Positions 60,585 to 64,000 of a DNA stretch of 64,000 nt are shown piece by piece. A program made the position numbers and the translations under genes. This stretch comes from SIG603 sp963589785 (GTDB lineage: Bacteria > Bacillota > Clostridia > Oscillospirales > Acutalibacteraceae), in contig CAVAMJ010000008.1 in assembly GCA_963589785.1 (NCBI GenBank), positions 1 through 64,000 on the forward strand. Reading direction: 5' to 3'. Position 1 is the first letter of the stretch; the number at the start of each line of letters is the position of its first letter. Below the pieces are notes generated by a model. It had not been told where the DNA came from, made no database searches, and saw only the letters and a list, made by a program, of their open reading frames with translations.

Positions 60585-62183
60585 TTATTCAACACCTGTG
60601 AGCTCTGCAAGCTTGTTGTAGATCTCTGTGTTGTCGTAGAAACCGTCGAATTCATCCTGTCCGACACCCTGAACAAGAACTGCAACAGGGAGACCTGTGT
60701 GAGCGTAGGATGCGAAGTTTACGCCGGACTTGTTGTTGAGAAGGTGAGTGATTGTAACTGTGAGCGGCTCGTATGAACCGTAGAGTACATACTCTTCCTG
60801 GCTGAAGGATTCTTCTTCGCCTGTTCTGCTCATTGTTGTCTCATAAGCTGTCTTTAACTTCTCGTACTCATAATCTGTGAGAACAAGGCTTCCTGTATCC
60901 TCAGACTCTGGGTGCTTGTCAGCGCTGTCCTTGGAGCTTGTCTTCTCCTCGCTTGATGTAGGAGCCTCGAGACCGAAGAGCTCTGTGATGTCCTTCATAA
61001 CGGTATCAAAGTCTGTTTTCTCTTCCTTGTACTTTGCGACATAGTCGGAGTCAAACTTAGCGTAAGAGAGCTTCTGGTTGGAGATATTTGTAAGGAATGT
61101 ATCGTAGTCTGTGCCTGCGTAACCGATTGTGAGACCGCCTGTCTCGTGGTCGCCTGTGACGATGATGAGTGTCTCGTCAGCGTGCTCCTTAGCGAACTCA
61201 ACAGCTACCTTAACAGCGTTGTCAAGAGCGATTGTATCGGTGAGAGTTGCGGCAGCATCGTTTGCGTGGCAAGCCCAGTCGATTTTACCGCCTTCGCACA
61301 TCATGAAGAAGCCGTTTTCAGCGTTGCCGAGAACCTCGATTCCCTTGGAAACATAATCGGCAAGTGCCCACTGACCGTCCTCAAGGTCCATATCGTAGTT
61401 CATAGCGTCGGAGTCTGCGAGATTCTCGTCGATGATGAGAGCCTTGCTTGTGTCAGAGTTAATCTTCTCTGCTTCCTCTTTTGTCTTAGCTACTGTGTAA
61501 CCGTTTTCAGCGGCAAGCTCGTAGATGTCCTTCTGATCACCGTTTTCGCCTGTAGCCTGCTTAACGCCGCCGCCAGCGAAGTAATCGAAGTCGGAATTTA
61601 CCATTTCGAGAGCGATGTCATAGTAGCTGTTTCTTGAAGCAACGTGGCTGTAGAAAGCAGCAGGTGTAGCGTGGTTGATGTTAACGGAAGAGATGATACC
61701 GATCTCATAGCCCTTCTGCTTCTTGAGCTTCTCGGCGATGGTCTCGTAAGAGGTTGTGCCTGTCTCGTCCATGTTGATTGTACCGCTGTATGTCTTGTGA
61801 CCTGTTGAGATTGAAGTAGCGGTAGATGCGGAGTCTGGGCAGAATGAAGTGCTGTCGTATGTCTGAGCGGAGCCGGCAACAGCAAGGTTAAGCATTGTGA
61901 GGTTGTCGTTCGGTGCCTCTAAGATACCGTTATCGTTTGTGTCCTCGACAGCGGAGAGGTAATAGTTTGTGAGCTGAAGCTGCGGATAGCTCATACCGTC
62001 ACCGATGAACATAAAGATGTACTTAGGAGTTTTTGTTTCGCTGTTTTCTGATTTTGTACTTACAGATGTAGTTGTCGTTGCCGAAGCTTTGATTGAAGCG
62101 GAATTTCCGAATGTGGCTGCGCTTGATACAGTGAGAGCGAGAGCCATGCAGACGGAGGCAACTTTGATAAGTTTCTTGTGCAT
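60585..62183 (-). CDS. Secreted alkaline phosphatase
   Basis: 532 residues. Signal peptide (1-25), IFMFIGDGMSYPQ with the metal-binding Asp, the catalytic Ser in CPDSASTATSISTG, INHATPAAFYSHV, MCEGGKIDWACHAND and VTGDHETGGLT. A non-conserved Ser/Glu insert is present near 410-430. It releases phosphate from organic esters outside the cell. No TTGTCC box lies directly upstream. Confidence 0.93.
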   Translation of the reverse strand: MHKKLIKVASVCMALALTVSSAATFGNSASIKASATTTTSVSTKSENSETKTPKYIFMFIGDGMSYPQLQLTNYYLSAVEDTNDNGILEAPNDNLTMLNLAVAGSAQTYDSTSFCPDSASTATSISTGHKTYSGTINMDETGTTSYETIAEKLKKQKGYEIGIISSVNINHATPAAFYSHVASRNSYYDIALEMVNSDFDYFAGGGVKQATGENGDQKDIYELAAENGYTVAKTKEEAEKINSDTSKALIIDENLADSDAMNYDMDLEDGQWALADYVSKGIEVLGNAENGFFMMCEGGKIDWACHANDAAATLTDTIALDNAVKVAVEFAKEHADETLIIVTGDHETGGLTIGYAGTDYDTFLTNISNQKLSYAKFDSDYVAKYKEEKTDFDTVMKDITELFGLEAPTSSEEKTSSKDSADKHPESEDTGSLVLTDYEYEKLKTAYETTMSRTGEEESFSQEEYVLYGSYEPLTVTITHLLNNKSGVNFASYAHTGLPVAVLVQGVGQDEFDGFYDNTEIYNKLAELTGVE

Positions 62184-62367
62184 TTTTTCCTCTTTCTACA
62201 ATAGATGCATATTACGGATTTGCGGATTTTCACTTTATTCACGTTTTTCCGCATTTAAAGGATAACACCTTAAATAAATTTAAACTATCGGAGTTTGGTA
62301 TAGATAAAGTTATATTTATGTAAAATCGAGAAGGCTATTTTTTTACTTTTTTTACAAGAAAAAAGAA

Positions 62368-62403
62368 CCAAAAAAGCGAAGTCACATAGAAAGTGACTTC
62401 GCT
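62368..62403 (-). terminator. Terminator of gene 62425
   Basis: AGCGAAGTCAC / GTGACTTCGCT stem, followed on the minus strand by TTTTTTGG. Confidence 0.9.
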
Positions 62404-62424
62404 GGAATGAGCAATATTTAATTT

Positions 62425-63819
62425 TTAATTAGAGCTTGTCGCACACAAAGTAGTAAGTCCGCTTGCGAGATCGCCCGTGCCCGTGACGCCCATGCTGAGG
62501 CAGAAAATAACGTCTGTCGCACCTGTATCGGAGACTATTTTGCTGAGGTTGTCCGTTTCATAGGAATAGCGGTAGTCTACTATGTAGGTGTTTTTGTAAT
62601 GCGTTGCGATGAACGGAGCGATGCTTGTGCCGTTGGAGTCGATGACAAGCACGCATGAGGAATCGTCTGTGGCAGAATTGTTGGTTATCTGGCTTCTTGT
62701 GTGAACGCCGCCCAAAAATGCCTGATATTTCTGAGTAGCCGCATAGTCGCTGACATCAACGAAGACCGTGCCGTCCTGAGTGGTTCCGTAGTCGTCCATG
62801 TAATTATAAGAGAAACTTGTGCCGGGGTCATAAACGGTTACGGTGTCTTCGTCAAGAGAAAGACCTGTTGAATTGGAAATGTTGCCGTAAAATCCCGAAT
62901 AGCTTGTTTCTGAACAGGACGATAGGGAAACGGCAGAAACGCCCTTTACCGCAGCCCACTGCTGATAGATGTAATATCCGCAAAGGCCTGAAATGTGATT
63001 GTCCGTATTGAAGTAAAGCTCCTGGTCGCAGTATGCTTTAAGCTGATCATATGTGGCAATGGTCTTGACGGAAGCATCAAGCGAGGTGAGGATGTAGCTT
63101 TCTGCCTTTTGCTGGTCACTTGTAACTTCCGCAAGCTCGTCAAGAAGAGAGAGCGGAAGCATGATGTCTATTCCCGAGGGAATCATCATAGCATAGGTGT
63201 TCACGTTAAGTGAGGTTGCCATGCTGTTTATCGCAGAAATTGTGGCTGTTGCATTGTCATTACTGAACTTGTAGTATTCATATGCTGTGCCGTCAACGGT
63301 GAGCATGGAGTCATATTGAGTTATCGTTGCGTTGGAAACGTCCTTTTCCTGTGCGGCTACCGGCTTAGGAGTCTGAGTGGGGGCGGGGGTAGCAGTAGGT
63401 TCCGGGGTTGCCGTGGTTGATGCGCTCAAAACAGAAGTCCCGTTAGCCTTTGCCGTTGTCGATGCGGATTTTACTCCGATTATAACAACGATAATAACCG
63501 CAATGACTATGAACGCCAAAATAATTACCGTCAAACGATTTATTCTTGCACGCTCTCTGTCAACGGACCTCGAGGAGCGAGAAGAAGTTGAAGATGTTCT
63601 TGAAGAACCTCTTCTTGCTGTCTGAGCGTGATTATCCGTGCGGCTGTTTCTGCGGTCTCTTTCCGAAGAAGAGCGAGAATAGCTTTGTCTTGAGTCTCTC
63701 GTTTCTCTTGTACTTCTTGTGTTTCTCGAGTCGGTCTGTCTGCTTCTTGAAGAACTCCTTGAGTCGCTTCGTCTTGAGTTAGACGGACGGCTTGAATGTG
63801 TGTTTCTGCTCGAAGGCAT
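62425..63819 (-). CDS. DHHW-like surface protein with Arg/Ser-rich cytosolic tail
   Basis: 464 residues. Residues 1-90 are Ser/Arg-rich and very basic, then a membrane helix (about 95-117), a Thr/Pro stalk with PTATPAPTQTPKP, and an SGNH/DHHW-like domain (about 160-464). The DHHW motif reads TDNHISGLCGYYIYQQW, so one of the key residues is changed. FLGGVHTRSQI, VLVIDSNGTSIAPFIA and TDVIFCLSMGV follow the same order as in 47057. It stands alone without an MBOAT. Confidence 0.7.
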   Translation of the reverse strand: MPSSRNTHSSRPSNSRRSDSRSSSRSRQTDSRNTRSTRETRDSRQSYSRSSSERDRRNSRTDNHAQTARRGSSRTSSTSSRSSRSVDRERARINRLTVIILAFIVIAVIIVVIIGVKSASTTAKANGTSVLSASTTATPEPTATPAPTQTPKPVAAQEKDVSNATITQYDSMLTVDGTAYEYYKFSNDNATATISAINSMATSLNVNTYAMMIPSGIDIMLPLSLLDELAEVTSDQQKAESYILTSLDASVKTIATYDQLKAYCDQELYFNTDNHISGLCGYYIYQQWAAVKGVSAVSLSSCSETSYSGFYGNISNSTGLSLDEDTVTVYDPGTSFSYNYMDDYGTTQDGTVFVDVSDYAATQKYQAFLGGVHTRSQITNNSATDDSSCVLVIDSNGTSIAPFIATHYKNTYIVDYRYSYETDNLSKIVSDTGATDVIFCLSMGVTGTGDLASGLTTLCATSSN

Positions 63820-63946
63820 ATTGAATCTCCTTAATGATTTTGTCAGGTGAAAAATCTTATGATATAAATATATAACTAAACATATTAATTTTAAAATACA
63901 CCGACAGTAAAGTCAATAAAAGGGGGTGCAAGAAAAATGCAAAAAA

Positions 63947-63980
63947 TAAAAGCGGCTGTTTAATTAAAACAACCGCTTAA
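63947..63980. terminator. Terminator at window edge
   Basis: AGCGGCTGTT / AACAACCGCT hairpin (one mismatch) with T-rich flank on the minus strand. It probably ends a minus-strand gene beyond the window. Confidence 0.5.
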
Positions 63981-64000
63981 TTCATGTTGGCAAAAACCTA

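Noticed and set aside
60585..62300. Alkaline phosphatase as a member of the TTGTCC-box regulon
   Set aside because: No paired TTGTCC boxes with the fixed spacing were found in the 120 bases upstream of its start.

Overview
The window looks like chromosomal DNA from a low-to-mid GC, Gram-positive anaerobe of the Clostridia, probably Oscillospiraceae/Ruminococcus-like. The support is AGA-rich arginine codons, AGGAG ribosome binding sites, an IleRS T-box leader, a meso-DAP dehydrogenase, and a darA-holB-ricT block resembling the B. subtilis yaaQ-holB-yaaT region. I cannot name a species.

Layout. 1-1816 is the 3' part of a 23S rRNA gene with no recognisable 5S behind it. 2.1-4.1 kb holds a PHP phosphatase and a PAP2 phosphatase bracketed by an imperfect inverted repeat of about 220-230 bp built from smaller palindromes. 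4.4-6.7 kb is a metallochaperone plus a CadA/ZntA-like P-type ATPase. 6.7-9.0 kb is a dense array of about 15 genes of roughly 20-50 codons. 9.1-12.8 kb (minus) has a TPM-domain protein, TelA and XpaC. A MATE transporter follows, then a second micro-gene array (14.5-17.0 kb). 17.0-27.0 kb holds ordinary genes (MATE, HAD, sugar isomerase, a large surface protein, AEC transporter, rpe, lipoprotein, OGG1) plus one isolated micro-gene. 27.0-27.7 kb is gene-free and AT-rich with DnaA-box-like sites. 27.7-36.6 kb has rlmB, a degenerate P-type ATPase, a YczE-like protein, a phosphoesterase and T-box-ileS. 36.9-38.5 kb is a third micro-gene array of eight related peptides. 38.7-44.3 kb has an RsmJ-like methylase, an M23 peptidase, azlCD and two Asp/Tyr-rich surface proteins. 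45.6-51.0 kb is an MBOAT / DHHW / FkbH-like / ACP operon with a convergent acyl-CoA synthetase. 53.5-58.6 kb has plsC, PAP2, darA, holB, ricT, rplM and rpsI. 58.7-59.1 kb is a fourth, minus-strand micro-gene array, followed by yibE/F, alkaline phosphatase and a DHHW-like surface protein.

The most unusual content is about 40 very short genes in four arrays plus one singleton. Eight plus-strand sites and one minus-strand site ahead of these genes share an exact promoter geometry: TTGTCC, 5 nt, TTGTCC, 12 nt, TATAAT-like -10, usually followed by AATCACAA. The tandem half-sites at an 11-bp period sit where the -35 should be, as in PhoB/OmpR-type activator boxes. This suggests a dedicated regulon of micro-peptides, many with one membrane helix or a short basic amphipathic helix. 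The third array uses a consensus sigma-A promoter. Its peptides share a C-terminal YVN-x-GG motif, and some share an N-terminal MIKxM-x-IYTTNLK module with the first array. No modification, processing or export enzyme for them lies in the window, so their function is open.

The surface-related genes also recur: three Asp/Tyr-rich signal-peptide proteins, two DHHW-like proteins, an M23 hydrolase, and an operon that could load an acyl or glyceryl group on an ACP and transfer it to an extracellular polymer.
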